A stretch of DNA of 64,000 nt from Geodermatophilaceae bacterium URHA0031 (GTDB taxonomy: Bacteria > Actinomycetota > Actinomycetes > Mycobacteriales > Geodermatophilaceae). Shown here piece after piece: positions 34,658 to 43,203 of this stretch; the first letter of the stretch is position 1; every line of letters starts with the position of its first letter. The notes under the pieces were generated by a model. That model saw only the letters and a list, made by a program, of their open reading frames with translations, made no database searches and had not been told where the DNA came from. Both the position numbers and the translations under genes were made by a program. The stretch lies in contig JHVP01000015.1 of the NCBI GenBank assembly GCA_000620205.1, positions 38,885 through 102,884 of the forward strand, written 5' to 3'.

Positions 34658-35494
34658 ATGGCCACCGTGCCCACGATCACCCTGAACAACGGCGTCGAGA
34701 TCCCGCAGCTCGGCTTCGGCGTCTACCAGGTCCCGCCGGAGGACACCGAGGGCGCCGTCCGGGCCGCGCTCGAGGTCGGCTACCGGCACATCGACACCGC
34801 CGAGATGTACGGCAACGAGAAGGGCGTCGGCGCGGGCATCCGCGCCTCCGGCGTGCCGCGCGAGGAGGTCTTCGTGACCTCCAAGCTCAACAACGGCTTC
34901 CACGCCCACGACGACGCGCTGAGGGCCTTCGACGGCACGCTCGAGGCGCTGGGGTCGGACTACGTCGACCTGTTCCTCATCCACTGGCCGCTGCCGGGGA
35001 TCGACGTCGACTACGTCGAGACCTGGAAGGCGCTGGAGGAGATCTACGAGTCCGGCCGGGCGAAGTCGATCGGCGTCTCCAACTTCAACGCCCACCACCT
35101 GCGCAAGCTGCACGGCGAGACCGAGGTCGTCCCGGCGGTGAACCAGATCGAGGTGCACCCGTACCTGGCCCAGGACGAGCTGCGCGCGTTCAACGCCCAG
35201 CACCAGATCGCCACCGAGGCCTGGTCGCCCATCGCCCAGGGCAAGGTGCTCGACGACCCGACGATCCTGCGGGTGGCCGAGCGGTACGGCAAGACCGCCT
35301 CGCAGGTCACCCTGCGCTGGCACGTCCAGCGGGGCGACATCGTGTTCCCGAAGTCGGTCACCCGCAGCCGGGTCGAGGAGAACTTCGACATCTTCGACTT
35401 CGAGCTCTCCGAGGACGACCTGCGCGAGATCACCGCGCTGGACCGCAACGAGCGCACCGGCCCCGACCCGGACACGTTCAACTACATCCCGTGA
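34658..35494 (+). CDS. Aldo/keto reductase (2,5-diketo-D-gluconate reductase type)
   Basis: The 278-residue NADPH-dependent reductase has the full AKR5-like pattern: LNNGVEIPQLGFGVYQVP, DTAEMYGNEKGVG (catalytic Asp and Tyr), VTSKLNNG (catalytic Lys), LIHWPLPG (catalytic His), GVSNFNAHHL and PKSVTRSRVEENF. Actinobacterial relatives reduce sugar ketones, methylglyoxal or other aldehydes. ATG 34658 follows a GGAGG. It is divergent from the RidA/LLM operon, separated by 184 bases without further genes, and is followed by a 13-bp-stem terminator. Confidence 0.88.
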   Translation: MATVPTITLNNGVEIPQLGFGVYQVPPEDTEGAVRAALEVGYRHIDTAEMYGNEKGVGAGIRASGVPREEVFVTSKLNNGFHAHDDALRAFDGTLEALGSDYVDLFLIHWPLPGIDVDYVETWKALEEIYESGRAKSIGVSNFNAHHLRKLHGETEVVPAVNQIEVHPYLAQDELRAFNAQHQIATEAWSPIAQGKVLDDPTILRVAERYGKTASQVTLRWHVQRGDIVFPKSVTRSRVEENFDIFDFELSEDDLREITALDRNERTGPDPDTFNYIP

Positions 35495-35500
35495 CGCCTT

Positions 35501-35544
35501 GACGTTCCCGTCGCGGGGGCCGGAGGCCTCCCGACGGGAACGTC
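35501..35544. terminator. Bidirectional terminator between aldo/keto reductase and DUF3097 genes
   Basis: GACGTTCCCGTCG (35501-35513) pairs perfectly with CGACGGGAACGTC (35532-35544). It lies 6 bases after the + strand stop and 56 bases after the convergent - strand stop. Confidence 0.75.
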
Positions 35545-35599
35545 GAAGCGGTTCAGCGTGGCCGGGGACGGCTCCTGGCCGCGGTGCGGCGCGGCAGCG

Positions 35600-36421
35600 T
35601 CACGGTGTCTCGGTGACGAAGTCGATGAGCTCCTCGACCCGGCCGATCAGCGTCGGCTCCAGGTCGGTCCAGGTGGTGACCCGCGCGAGGATCCGCTGCG
35701 CCCACACGTAGCCGGTGTCGTCCTCCCAGCCCAGCCGCCGGCAGACGCCGGTCTTCCAGTCCTCGCCCTTCGGCACCGCCGGCCACGCCCGGATGCCGAC
35801 CACGGAGGGCTTGACCGCCTGCCAGATGTCGATGAACGGGTGCCCGACCACGAGCGCGTGCGCGCCGGTCACCTGCGCGGCGATCCGGGTCTCCTTCGAG
35901 CCGGTGACCAGGTGGTCGACGAGCACGCCGAGCCGGCGGCCCGCCGAGGGCCGGAACTCCCGCACGATCCCGGGCAGGTCGTCCACGCCGTGCAGCGGCT
36001 CGACGACGACCCCCTCGATCCGCAGGTCGTGGCCCCACACCTTCTCCACCAGCTCGGCGTCGTGCTTGCCCTCGACGTAGATGCGGCCCTCACGGGCGAC
36101 CCGGGCGCGGGCGCCGACGACGTAGGTCGACCCCGAGGCGCTGCGCTGCGGGCCGGACGGTGCGTTCTGCTTCGGTCGCACCAGCACGACCGGCCGGCCG
36201 TCGACCCAGAAGCCGGGCCCGAGCGGGTAGGCGCGCACCTTCCCGAACCGGTCCTCCAGGTGGACGACGTCCTTCTCGCAGCGCACCACGGCGCCGACGA
36301 ACCCGCTGCTGGGGTCCTCCACGACGACGTCCTTGAGCGCCTCGACCTCGGGTGAGGGCTTCTTCCGGGTGCGCGGGTGGACGAGGTCGTCGTACGGCGA
36401 ACGAGGAGGCACGCCTCCCAT
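35600..36421 (-). CDS. DUF3097-family protein with Toprim-like signature
   Basis: The 273-residue cytosolic protein matches actinobacterial DUF3097. After an N-terminal beta domain (SGFVGAVVRCEKDVVHLEDRFG) it has GRIYVEGKHDAELVEKVWG near residue 118 and RLGVLVDHLVTGSKETRIA near 165. These resemble the Toprim motifs EGxxD and DxD-x-x-G found in RNase M5, primases and RecR. Biochemical function is not established. ATG 36421 is chosen because the conserved part begins soon after; upstream sequence reads as low-complexity. Confidence 0.75.
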   Translation of the reverse strand: MGGVPPRSPYDDLVHPRTRKKPSPEVEALKDVVVEDPSSGFVGAVVRCEKDVVHLEDRFGKVRAYPLGPGFWVDGRPVVLVRPKQNAPSGPQRSASGSTYVVGARARVAREGRIYVEGKHDAELVEKVWGHDLRIEGVVVEPLHGVDDLPGIVREFRPSAGRRLGVLVDHLVTGSKETRIAAQVTGAHALVVGHPFIDIWQAVKPSVVGIRAWPAVPKGEDWKTGVCRRLGWEDDTGYVWAQRILARVTTWTDLEPTLIGRVEELIDFVTETP

Positions 36422-36620
36422 GCTCAGGTCGAGGAGCGCCTCCGGCCGCTCCGACACGCCCGGGGCGACCAGGCTGCGTCGGGTCCCGGCGCGTCGGACG
36501 GATCCGTCCCAGTGGCGTGTCCGACCCGGACAGCGGGTCTGACCTGCGGCGATGCGCGGAGCGCGGACGATCGGCGCGCGCCCGCCCCTCACGCAGGGTC
36601 AGATCGATCATGACCGGGCC

Positions 36621-36645
36621 GTTTCCGGATCGCCGTGACGGGCAT
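36621..36645 (+). promoter_or_regulatory. Probable SigB-like stress promoter of the PRC-barrel gene
   Basis: GTTT (36621-36624) and GGGCAT (36640-36645) are separated by 15 nt, close to GNNT-N14-16-GGGTAC/T used by actinobacterial stress sigma factors. The gene product is a stress-type protein, which supports it. Confidence 0.5.
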
Positions 36646-36692
36646 GGCTTGATGCGAGCCACGTCAGATCCCCCGAGCCAAGGAGCGGAACC

Positions 36693-37715
36693 ATGATCGG
36701 CACCGACACCCTCGATCGCGTGATCGGCGCAGACGTCTACGACGCCGACGGCACGAAGATCGGCACCGCGTCCGAGGTCTTCCTCGACGACCAGTCCGGC
36801 AACCCCGAGTGGGTGACCGTGAAGACCGGCCTGTTCGGGACGAAGGAGACCTTCGTCCCGATCCGCGAGGCCGACCTCACCGGCGACGGCCTGCGCGTAC
36901 CCGTGAGCAAGGCCCAGGTGAAGGACGCCCCGAAGATCGACACCGACGGCCACCTCTCCCCGCAGGAGGAGGAGGAGCTGTACCGGTACTACGGCGTCGG
37001 CGGCAGCGGGCAGCACCGCGACGTCCGGTCGACCACGACGGACACGTCGCGGACGACGACCAACACCGGGATGGGCGCGGGCGTCACCGACACCACGGCT
37101 GACACCGCGGCCGGGTACACCGACACCACGCGGGGCACCGACACCACGCGGGGCACCGACACCACCCGCGGCACGGACACCACTGCCGGCTACACCGACA
37201 CGGACGTCAACCGCCACGGCACCAAGGGCCACGACACCTCCGGCCCGACGACCGACGACGCCATGACGCTCTCGGAGGAGCGCGTCAACGTCGGCACCCA
37301 GCGGGTCGAGGCCGGCCGGGCGCGGCTGCGCAAGTACGTCGTCACGGAGAACGTGACCGAGACCGTCCCCGTCTCGCACGAGGAGGTCCGCGTCCACCGC
37401 GAGCCCATCACCGACGCCAACGTCGGCAACGCGTTGGACGGGCCGGCCATCTCCGAGGAGGAGCACGAGGTGACGCTGCACGCCGAGCGTCCCGTCGTGG
37501 AGAAGGAGGCCGTGCCGGTCGAGCGCGTGCGCCTGGACACCGAGACCGTCACCGAGCAGCAGCAGGTGAGCGAGACGGTGCGCAAGGAGCAGGTCGACAC
37601 CGACGGCATCCGCGGCGATGCCACCACCGGGACCACCACCGGCACGACGGGCGACAACCGCAGCCTGAAGGACAAGGCCAAGGACGCGCTGAGCCGGGAC
37701 GACGACCGCCGGTGA
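36693..37715 (+). CDS. PRC-barrel and DUF2382 (YsnF-like) stress protein
   Basis: The 340-residue protein has a PRC-barrel at about residues 5-80 (IGADVYDADGTKIGTASEVFLDD), a Thr/Asp-rich linker with four TDTTRG-type repeats near residues 143-166, and a DUF2382 domain at about 190-295 (LSEERVNVGTQRVEAGRARLRKYV; VPVSHEEVRVHREPI). Such proteins are induced by general stress and desiccation in actinobacteria; molecular function is unknown. An RBS (GGAG) precedes ATG 36693, and a SigB-like promoter lies about 50 bases upstream. A strong terminator follows. Confidence 0.85.
   Translation: MIGTDTLDRVIGADVYDADGTKIGTASEVFLDDQSGNPEWVTVKTGLFGTKETFVPIREADLTGDGLRVPVSKAQVKDAPKIDTDGHLSPQEEEELYRYYGVGGSGQHRDVRSTTTDTSRTTTNTGMGAGVTDTTADTAAGYTDTTRGTDTTRGTDTTRGTDTTAGYTDTDVNRHGTKGHDTSGPTTDDAMTLSEERVNVGTQRVEAGRARLRKYVVTENVTETVPVSHEEVRVHREPITDANVGNALDGPAISEEEHEVTLHAERPVVEKEAVPVERVRLDTETVTEQQQVSETVRKEQVDTDGIRGDATTGTTTGTTGDNRSLKDKAKDALSRDDDRR
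37119..37190 (+). repeat. Four in-frame 18-bp repeats encoding TDTTRG units
   Basis: Units encode TDTTRG, TDTTRG, TDTTRG and TDTTAG. The first two are identical at DNA level, so the linker length is likely to vary by slippage or unequal crossover. Confidence 0.75.
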
Positions 37716-37749
37716 TCCACCGCACCACCTGATCCACCGCAGGGCCCGC

Positions 37750-37783
37750 CAGCGCCCGCCCCGGCCGTTCGGGGCGGGCGCTG
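37750..37783 (+). terminator. 13-bp-stem terminator after the PRC-barrel gene
   Basis: CAGCGCCCGCCCC (37750-37762) pairs perfectly with GGGGCGGGCGCTG (37771-37783) around an 8-base loop. Confidence 0.72.
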
Positions 37784-37823
37784 TGCTGTCCGGGGTCTGG
37801 TGCCGACGTGGCAGGTTCACCGC

Positions 37824-38954
37824 ATGACCGCACCGAGGAGCGTCGTCGTGGTCGGGGCCGGCATCGTCGGGGCGACCGCAGCCTGGCAGCTGGCCCGCCG
37901 CGGCGTCCGCGTCGACCTGGTCGAGTCCGGCGAGACCGGCCCCGCGACGGCCGCAGGCGCCGGCATCGTCCAGCCGTGGCGGCCGGCGGCGTCCGGGCCG
38001 TGGGCCGACTACAGCGACCTCACCGGTGCGCTGTACCCCCAGCTGGCCGCCGACCTGGCCGCCGAGTCGGGGCAGGACCCGAGCTACGCCGCCGTCGGTG
38101 GGCTGACCGTCAGCCGGGACGTCGCCGGGCTGCGGGACACGGCCACCGCGCTGGAGTCCGCCCGCCTCAGCCGCGGCTGGACGGGCGTCGGCGAGGTGGC
38201 CCTGCTGGCGCCCGGCGAGGCCACCGAGCGCTTCCCGGTCCTGGACCCCGCGTTCGCCGCCGTCTGGACCGGTGGTGTCGGCCGGGTCGGCGGTCGGCAG
38301 TTCCGGGACGCCGCGCTGGTCGCGGCCGAGCGCGCCGGCGCGGTCCGCCGCCCCGGCCGTGCGGAGCTGCTGACCGACGGCGGCCGGGTGCGCGGCGTCC
38401 TGGTGGACGGGCAGGCGCTGGACGGCGACGTCGTCGTCCTGGCGGCCGGCGCCTGGACGACGGAGCTGTGCGCGCCGCTGGGCCTGCGGCTGGGGCTCGG
38501 GCCGATGCGCGGGCAGATCGTGCACGTCGAGCTGCCCGGGCGGGAGACGGCGGGGTGGCCGACGGTGATGACGCTGGGCGAGGAGCACGGGCACCACTAC
38601 GCGCTCGCCTTCCCCGGCGGCCGTGTCGTGGTCGGCGCCACCCGCGAGGCCGGTGCGGGGTTCGACTCCCGGGTGACGGTCGCCGGTCAGCATCAGGTGC
38701 TCGACGCCGCGCTCGCCCTCGCGCCGGGCCTCGCCGACGCCACGGTGCTGGAGACCCGGGTGGGCTTCCGGCCGGTCACGACCGACGGGTACCCGCTGCT
38801 GGGCGCCGTCCCCGGGTGGGCCGGCCTGGTGCTCGCCACCGGGCTGGGCGCCAACGGTCTCACCTACGGGCCGCTCACCGGCGTCCTCGCCGCCGACCTC
38901 GCCGTCGGCGAGCAGCCGCCGGTCGACCTCACCCCGTTCCGCCCGGACCGCTGA
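37824..38954 (+). CDS. FAD-dependent amine/amino-acid oxidoreductase (DAO family)
   Basis: The 376-residue flavoprotein starts with the dinucleotide motif VVVVGAGIVGATAAWQLARRG. It has GAGIVQPWR, GRVGGRQFRDAALVAA and a late ATGLGANGLTYGPLTGVLAADL. This is the D-amino-acid oxidase/glycine oxidase fold; substrate is not predictable. CAGGTT lies 6 nt before ATG 37824 with no RBS, pointing to a leaderless mRNA. It overlaps the convergent PPK2 gene end by 26 bases. Confidence 0.84.
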   Translation: MTAPRSVVVVGAGIVGATAAWQLARRGVRVDLVESGETGPATAAGAGIVQPWRPAASGPWADYSDLTGALYPQLAADLAAESGQDPSYAAVGGLTVSRDVAGLRDTATALESARLSRGWTGVGEVALLAPGEATERFPVLDPAFAAVWTGGVGRVGGRQFRDAALVAAERAGAVRRPGRAELLTDGGRVRGVLVDGQALDGDVVVLAAGAWTTELCAPLGLRLGLGPMRGQIVHVELPGRETAGWPTVMTLGEEHGHHYALAFPGGRVVVGATREAGAGFDSRVTVAGQHQVLDAALALAPGLADATVLETRVGFRPVTTDGYPLLGAVPGWAGLVLATGLGANGLTYGPLTGVLAADLAVGEQPPVDLTPFRPDR

Positions 38955-39930
38955 GCGGCAGCGGGTCGCCGGGCTCGGGCATGGCCGGGTCGGCGAAGTC
39001 CTCGTCCAGGACGTCGGCGGCCGAGCCGACGATCAGCGGGTCGGGGACGCCGACGGCGGCGGTGTCCTTGTCGGTGTAGTCGAACCGCGCCAGGACGTGC
39101 CGGATGGCCTCGAGCCGGGCGCGCTTCTTGTCGTTGCTCTTGATCACCGTCCAGGGGGCGTGCTCGGTGTCGGTGTGCAGGAACATCGCCTCCTTGGCCT
39201 CGGTGTAGGCGTCCCACTTGTCCAGCGAGGCGAGGTCGGTGGGGGAGAGCTTCCACTGCCGCACCGGGTCGATCTGCCGCACGATGAAGCGGCTGCGCTG
39301 CTCGCCGCGGGTGACCGAGAACCAGAACTTGACCAGCAGGATGCCGCTGTCGACGATCATCCGCTCGAACTCCGGCGCCTGGCGCATGAAGAGCAGGTAC
39401 TGGTCGGCGGTGCAGTAGCCCATCACCCGCTCGACGCCGGCGCGGTTGTACCAGGACCGGTCGAACAGCACGATCTCCCCGCCGGCCGGCAGGTGCTCGA
39501 CGTAGCGCTGGAAGTACCACTGGCGCTGCTCGCGCTCCGACGGCTTGTCCAGGGCCACGACCTGCGACCCGCGCGGGTTGAGGTGCTCGGTGAACCGTTT
39601 GATCGTGCCGCCCTTGCCGGCGGCGTCCCGGCCCTCGAAGACCAGCACCAGCTTCTGACCGGTGTCCTTCACCCAGCCCTGCAGCTTGAGCAGCTCGATC
39701 TGCAGCTTCCGCTTCTCGATCTCGTACTCGCGGCGCTGCATCCGGTGCTCGTACGGGTAGCCCTCGCGCCAGGTGTCGACCCGCCGACCGGAGGGGTCGA
39801 AGAGCTCGCGGTCGTCGTCCCAGTCCTCGTCGGAGTTCTCGTCGGGCAGCGCGTTCAGCCGCCACCGCCTGAGGTCCGGCACGGGCCACGGGGTGCCTTC
39901 GGCGACGTGGTCGCGCAGCGGCTGGGTCAT
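38929..39930 (-). CDS. ppk2: Polyphosphate kinase 2
   Basis: The 333-residue kinase has the PPK2 core: Walker A LVFEGRDAAGKGGTIKRF near residue 95, VVALDKPSEREQRQWYFQRY, lid and Walker B FDRSWYNRAGVERVMGYC, and the C-terminal KKRARLEAIRHVLARFDY. Single-domain class I PPK2 enzymes phosphorylate nucleoside diphosphates with polyphosphate. ATG 39930 has GGAGG upstream. It converges on the DAO gene with a 26-base overlap and no visible terminator. Confidence 0.9.
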   Translation of the reverse strand: MTQPLRDHVAEGTPWPVPDLRRWRLNALPDENSDEDWDDDRELFDPSGRRVDTWREGYPYEHRMQRREYEIEKRKLQIELLKLQGWVKDTGQKLVLVFEGRDAAGKGGTIKRFTEHLNPRGSQVVALDKPSEREQRQWYFQRYVEHLPAGGEIVLFDRSWYNRAGVERVMGYCTADQYLLFMRQAPEFERMIVDSGILLVKFWFSVTRGEQRSRFIVRQIDPVRQWKLSPTDLASLDKWDAYTEAKEAMFLHTDTEHAPWTVIKSNDKKRARLEAIRHVLARFDYTDKDTAAVGVPDPLIVGSAADVLDEDFADPAMPEPGDPLPLSGPGGTG

Positions 39931-40050
39931 GACGCCTCCAGGGGTGCGGGGTACGGCGACGAGGGGTCCGATCCTGCCCTGGAACACGGCCTGCGCGCGA
40001 TCGGCGCTTGCCACCGTTTCCGGCCGCCGTCCAGCGGGTTCGGCCCGACG

Positions 40051-40965
40051 TCAGGCAGCACGCGCGACCCCGGCCCGGCGGGCCGGGCGGCGCACCGGGG
40101 CCGGTGCCGGTACCCGGGGCAACCGCGGGTGGGCGGTGACCACCGGGGGCCGGGCCTCGGTGACCGCGGCGATCGCGTACTCGGCGAGCGCCGCGAGCTC
40201 CCGGCGGTCGGCGCCACACGGGTCCAGGACCGGGAGCAGGTGCACCTCGACGACGAGCCCGCGGACGGCGAGCACCCGGGCGAGGCTGCGGCGCAGCGAC
40301 TCACCGCCCAGGTAGGCCGGGACCGCGGTCCCCGACCCGCCGTCGACCCGGTAGCGGACGGCGACCGGGCAGACCGGTGCGGCGGCGTCCACCGCCGCCT
40401 GGAAGAACGCCGGCCGGAAGCGGCCCAGCTGCACGCCGCAGGACGTCGTGCCCTCGGGGTGCACGGTCACCGACCTCCCGGCCCGCAGCAGCCCGGCCGC
40501 CTCCGCGACCGCGGCGGGCAGCGCCCGCACCCGGGCCCGGTCCAGCAGCACGACGCCGGTCCGGCGGAGCAGCCCGCCGACCAGCGGCCAGCCGCCGATC
40601 TCGGCCTTGGCCACCGGGACGCCGGGGACGACGGTCAGCAGCGCCAGGCCGTCCAGCCAGGAGACGTGGTTGGCGACGACGAGGGAGCCGGTGGCCGACC
40701 GCGGCCAGCCGACCGGCGAGGCGTGCACCTCCACCCGCACCCCGGCCGCGGTCAGCACCCGGGCCGCGGCGCAGACCACCAGCCGTCGCCGGCCGCGGGC
40801 ACCGGTCAGGCGCACCCGCGCTGAGGCGACCGCGGTGCCGGCGAGCGCACCGGCCAGCCGGCGCCGGCGGCGGCGCTGCAGCACGGGGTCGACCGCGGGC
40901 GCCGGGTCGGCGGCGCAGCGGGGCGTGCAGGGGGAGCGGGGGACCCAGGGCAGTGCTGCGGTCAC
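40051..40965 (-). CDS. Lysophospholipid/1-acylglycerol-phosphate-type acyltransferase (PlsC family)
   Basis: The 304-residue protein has the PlsC motifs: block I VVANHVSWLDGLALLT (HX4D near residue 99), an RARVRALPAAVAEAAGLLRAG region and block III TVHPEGTTSCG. A hydrophobic stretch before block I could anchor it to the membrane. It should transfer an acyl chain to a lysolipid; ornithine-lipid OlsA-type activity is an alternative. The last 35 residues are Arg/Pro-rich. It is not coupled to neighbours. Confidence 0.82.
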   Translation of the reverse strand: MTAALPWVPRSPCTPRCAADPAPAVDPVLQRRRRRRLAGALAGTAVASARVRLTGARGRRRLVVCAAARVLTAAGVRVEVHASPVGWPRSATGSLVVANHVSWLDGLALLTVVPGVPVAKAEIGGWPLVGGLLRRTGVVLLDRARVRALPAAVAEAAGLLRAGRSVTVHPEGTTSCGVQLGRFRPAFFQAAVDAAAPVCPVAVRYRVDGGSGTAVPAYLGGESLRRSLARVLAVRGLVVEVHLLPVLDPCGADRRELAALAEYAIAAVTEARPPVVTAHPRLPRVPAPAPVRRPARRAGVARAA

Positions 40966-41088
40966 GACGACACCTCGGCTGCCGGCAGGCCCCCCGGACG
41001 GGGCCCGGACGCCGCCAGGGTCAGCGGTCCAGGTGTCCGCCGGGTGACCGCGGCCCGGCGGGCCGCCGTCGGTCCGGCGACGATGCGG

Positions 41089-41736
41089 TCAGGCGGCGAT
41101 GCGGGCGGCCAGCTCCTCGGCGTAGCTGCGGGCGGCGTCGGCCTCGGCCGCGGCCTGCCCGCGCAGGTCGGCCATCGCCGGGACCCGGTCGGCCAGGGTC
41201 AGCTGCAGGGTGATCACCGAGACCGACATGCCGAAGGACTGGCCGAGCACCAGCTCCAGCGGCGGCACGGTGTGGTCCCAGCTGGCCTGCTCGCCGCCGG
41301 CGTCGTAGCTCGCGCCGCGGCTGGAGACGACCACCGCGGTCCGCCCCGCCAGCGGCCGCACCTCGTACTCGCCGAACGGCACGGTGGTGCCCAGCACGTG
41401 CACGTGGTCGATCCAGGCCTTCAGCGTCGAGGGCAGCGACCAGTTGTACATCGGCGCCCCCACCAGCAGGACGTCGGCGGCCAGCAGCTCGTCCAGGTAG
41501 CCCTGCTGGCGCAGCTCGTCGGCCGGGTCGACGGTCTCCTCCGCGGTGCGCAGCCGCGGCGCCCAGTGCAGCGCGGCGTCCGGCAGGTGCGGCGGCGGGT
41601 CGGCCTGCAGGTCGCGGGAGGTGACCGTGAAGCCCGCGCCGCGGTCCTGCCAGCCCCGGACGAAGGCCGCGGTCACCGCCCGCGACGAGGAGCTGCGCGG
41701 GTCGGCGGACGAGTCGAGGTGCAGCAGGTGCGGCAT
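41089..41736 (-). CDS. azoR: FMN-dependent NADH-azoreductase / quinone reductase
   Basis: The 215-residue flavodoxin-like protein has LLHLDSSADPRSSSSRAVT at the N-terminus, MYNWSLPSTLKAWIDHV near residue 97 and VVSSRGASYD near 140, all typical of AzoR. It reduces quinones and azo dyes with NADH through FMN. ATG 41736 has GGGAGG upstream. It is divergent from the dehydratase gene, with a 100-base gap holding the latter's leaderless promoter. Confidence 0.88.
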   Translation of the reverse strand: MPHLLHLDSSADPRSSSSRAVTAAFVRGWQDRGAGFTVTSRDLQADPPPHLPDAALHWAPRLRTAEETVDPADELRQQGYLDELLAADVLLVGAPMYNWSLPSTLKAWIDHVHVLGTTVPFGEYEVRPLAGRTAVVVSSRGASYDAGGEQASWDHTVPPLELVLGQSFGMSVSVITLQLTLADRVPAMADLRGQAAAEADAARSYAEELAARIAA

Positions 41737-41823
41737 GGTGGGCCTCCCGGGGGCTGGGGCGTACGCGGGGTCACCGCTCACCCCCACCCAAGCAGGGGCC
41801 CTCGTGCGGACCGCCACCGGCCG

Positions 41824-41829
41824 TATCGT
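41824..41829 (+). promoter_or_regulatory. -10 box of the leaderless dehydratase gene
   Basis: TATCGT ends 7 nt before GTG 41837. Confidence 0.5.
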
Positions 41830-41836
41830 GCGGCAG

Positions 41837-42778
41837 GTGCTCACCCGCGACGACGTCCTCGCCGCCCAGCGGCGGACCGCCGGCCACGCCCGCCGCACGC
41901 CGCTGCTCCATCTGTGCGGGGCCGGCTGGCTGAAGCTGGAGTTCCTGCAGCACACCGGGTCGTTCAAGGCCCGCGGCGCCTTCAACCGGCAGCTGGCCGC
42001 GGCCGAGCGGGGCGAGCTGGACCCGGCGATCGGCGTCGTGACGGCATCGGGTGGCAACGCCGGGATGGCGCACGCGTTCGCGGCGCGCTCGATCGGCGTC
42101 CCGGCGACGGTCTTCGTGCCGGAGGCGACCCCGGCGGTGAAGGTCGACCGGCTGCACGCCTACGGCGCCGACGTCCGGCTGGGGGGCAGCGAGTACGCGG
42201 AGGCCCAGGCGGCGGCCGTCGAGTTCGCCGACGCCGCCGGCGCGGTCTTCTGCCACGCCTACGACCAGCCGGAGATCGCGGCCGGTGCCGGGGTGCTGGC
42301 CGAGGAGCTGCTCGACGACCTGCCCGGCACCGACACCGTCGTCGTCGCGGTGGGCGGCGGTGGGCTGCTCGCCGGCGTGCTGGCGGCGGTCGACGGCCGG
42401 GCCCGGGTGGTGGCGGTCGAGCCGGTGACCGCGCCGACGCTGGCCGCCGCGCTGGCCGCCGGGGAGCCGGTGGACGTGGAGGTCTCCGGGGTGGCCAAGG
42501 ACTCGTTGGGCGCCCGCCGGCTGGGCGCGATCGCCTGGGACGTCGCCGGACGGTCCCCCGGTCTGGTGAGCGTGCTGGTCGAGGACGACGCGATCGTCGC
42601 GGCCCGGGCGGAGCTCTGGAGCGAGGCGCGCGTCGCCAGCGAGCACGGCGCGGCGACGGCGTACGCGGCGCTGACCTCGGGGGCCTACCTGCCGGCGCCC
42701 GGCGAGCGGGTGGTCACCGTGGTGTGCGGCGCGAACACCGACCCGGTCACCCTTGCGGCGGAGCCCGCCGAGCGCTGA
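41837..42778 (+). CDS. PLP-dependent threonine/serine dehydratase-like enzyme
   Basis: The 313-residue fold-type II enzyme has the PLP Lys in HTGSFKARGAFNR (about residue 40), the phosphate-side ASGGNAGMAHAF and a Gly-rich phosphate loop VVAVGGGGLLAGVL near residue 175. There is no C-terminal ACT domain, so it is the catabolic or serine/threonine dehydratase-like type, or a related racemase/ammonia-lyase. GTG 41837 is set by a leaderless-type -10 box. It converges on the YchJ-like gene. Confidence 0.84.
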   Translation: MLTRDDVLAAQRRTAGHARRTPLLHLCGAGWLKLEFLQHTGSFKARGAFNRQLAAAERGELDPAIGVVTASGGNAGMAHAFAARSIGVPATVFVPEATPAVKVDRLHAYGADVRLGGSEYAEAQAAAVEFADAAGAVFCHAYDQPEIAAGAGVLAEELLDDLPGTDTVVVAVGGGGLLAGVLAAVDGRARVVAVEPVTAPTLAAALAAGEPVDVEVSGVAKDSLGARRLGAIAWDVAGRSPGLVSVLVEDDAIVAARAELWSEARVASEHGAATAYAALTSGAYLPAPGERVVTVVCGANTDPVTLAAEPAER

Positions 42779-42806
42779 TGTTCCACGTGGATCACCGACC
42801 CGCGGC

Positions 42807-43193
42807 TCAGCCGAGCGGGTCGCCGTCCAGGTAGCGCCACTGACCGTCCTCGCGGACGAACCGGCTGTCCTCGTGCTGGGTGCCGGCGGCGCGATCGACG
42901 ACCGAGTGCGCCCGGAACTCGACCGTGCCCTCCGCGGCCAGCAACCCGCCGCCGGTGGTGCGCAGGACCTCCAGGCCGATCCAGCGGATCCGCGGGTCGA
43001 GGTCGACCGCGCCGGGCCGGGTGCTCGAGTGCCAGGTGCGCAGCAGGTACGCCGGGTCGCCGACCGCGAACGCGCTGTACCGGGACCGCATCAGCTGCTC
43101 GGCCGTCGCGGCGGTCGCCGTCCCGTCGTGCAGCCGTCCGCAGCAGTCGGCGTAGGGCAGTCCGGAGCCGCACGGGCAGGCGCTGGTCGACAC
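42807..43193 (-). CDS. YchJ-family (UPF0225) SEC-C metal-binding protein
   Basis: The 128-residue protein starts STSACPCGSGLPYADCCGRLHDG, the zinc-binding SEC-C knuckle, and continues with LMRSRYSAFAVGDPAYLLRTWHSSTRP and WIGLEVLRTTGGG, the YchJ/NTF2-like domain. Function is unresolved. GTG 43193 lies 9 bases after the stop of helR and probably restarts translation from it; GTG 43211 inside helR is an alternative. SEC-C proteins often bind ribosomes or zinc, which is family knowledge only. Confidence 0.83.
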   Translation of the reverse strand: MSTSACPCGSGLPYADCCGRLHDGTATAATAEQLMRSRYSAFAVGDPAYLLRTWHSSTRPGAVDLDPRIRWIGLEVLRTTGGGLLAAEGTVEFRAHSVVDRAAGTQHEDSRFVREDGQWRYLDGDPLG

Positions 43194-43203
43194 GAGCCCA
43201 GTC

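Noticed and set aside
37119..37190. Possible regulatory direct repeats
   Set aside because: They are in frame within the DUF2382 protein gene and encode TDTTRG, so they are coding repeats.
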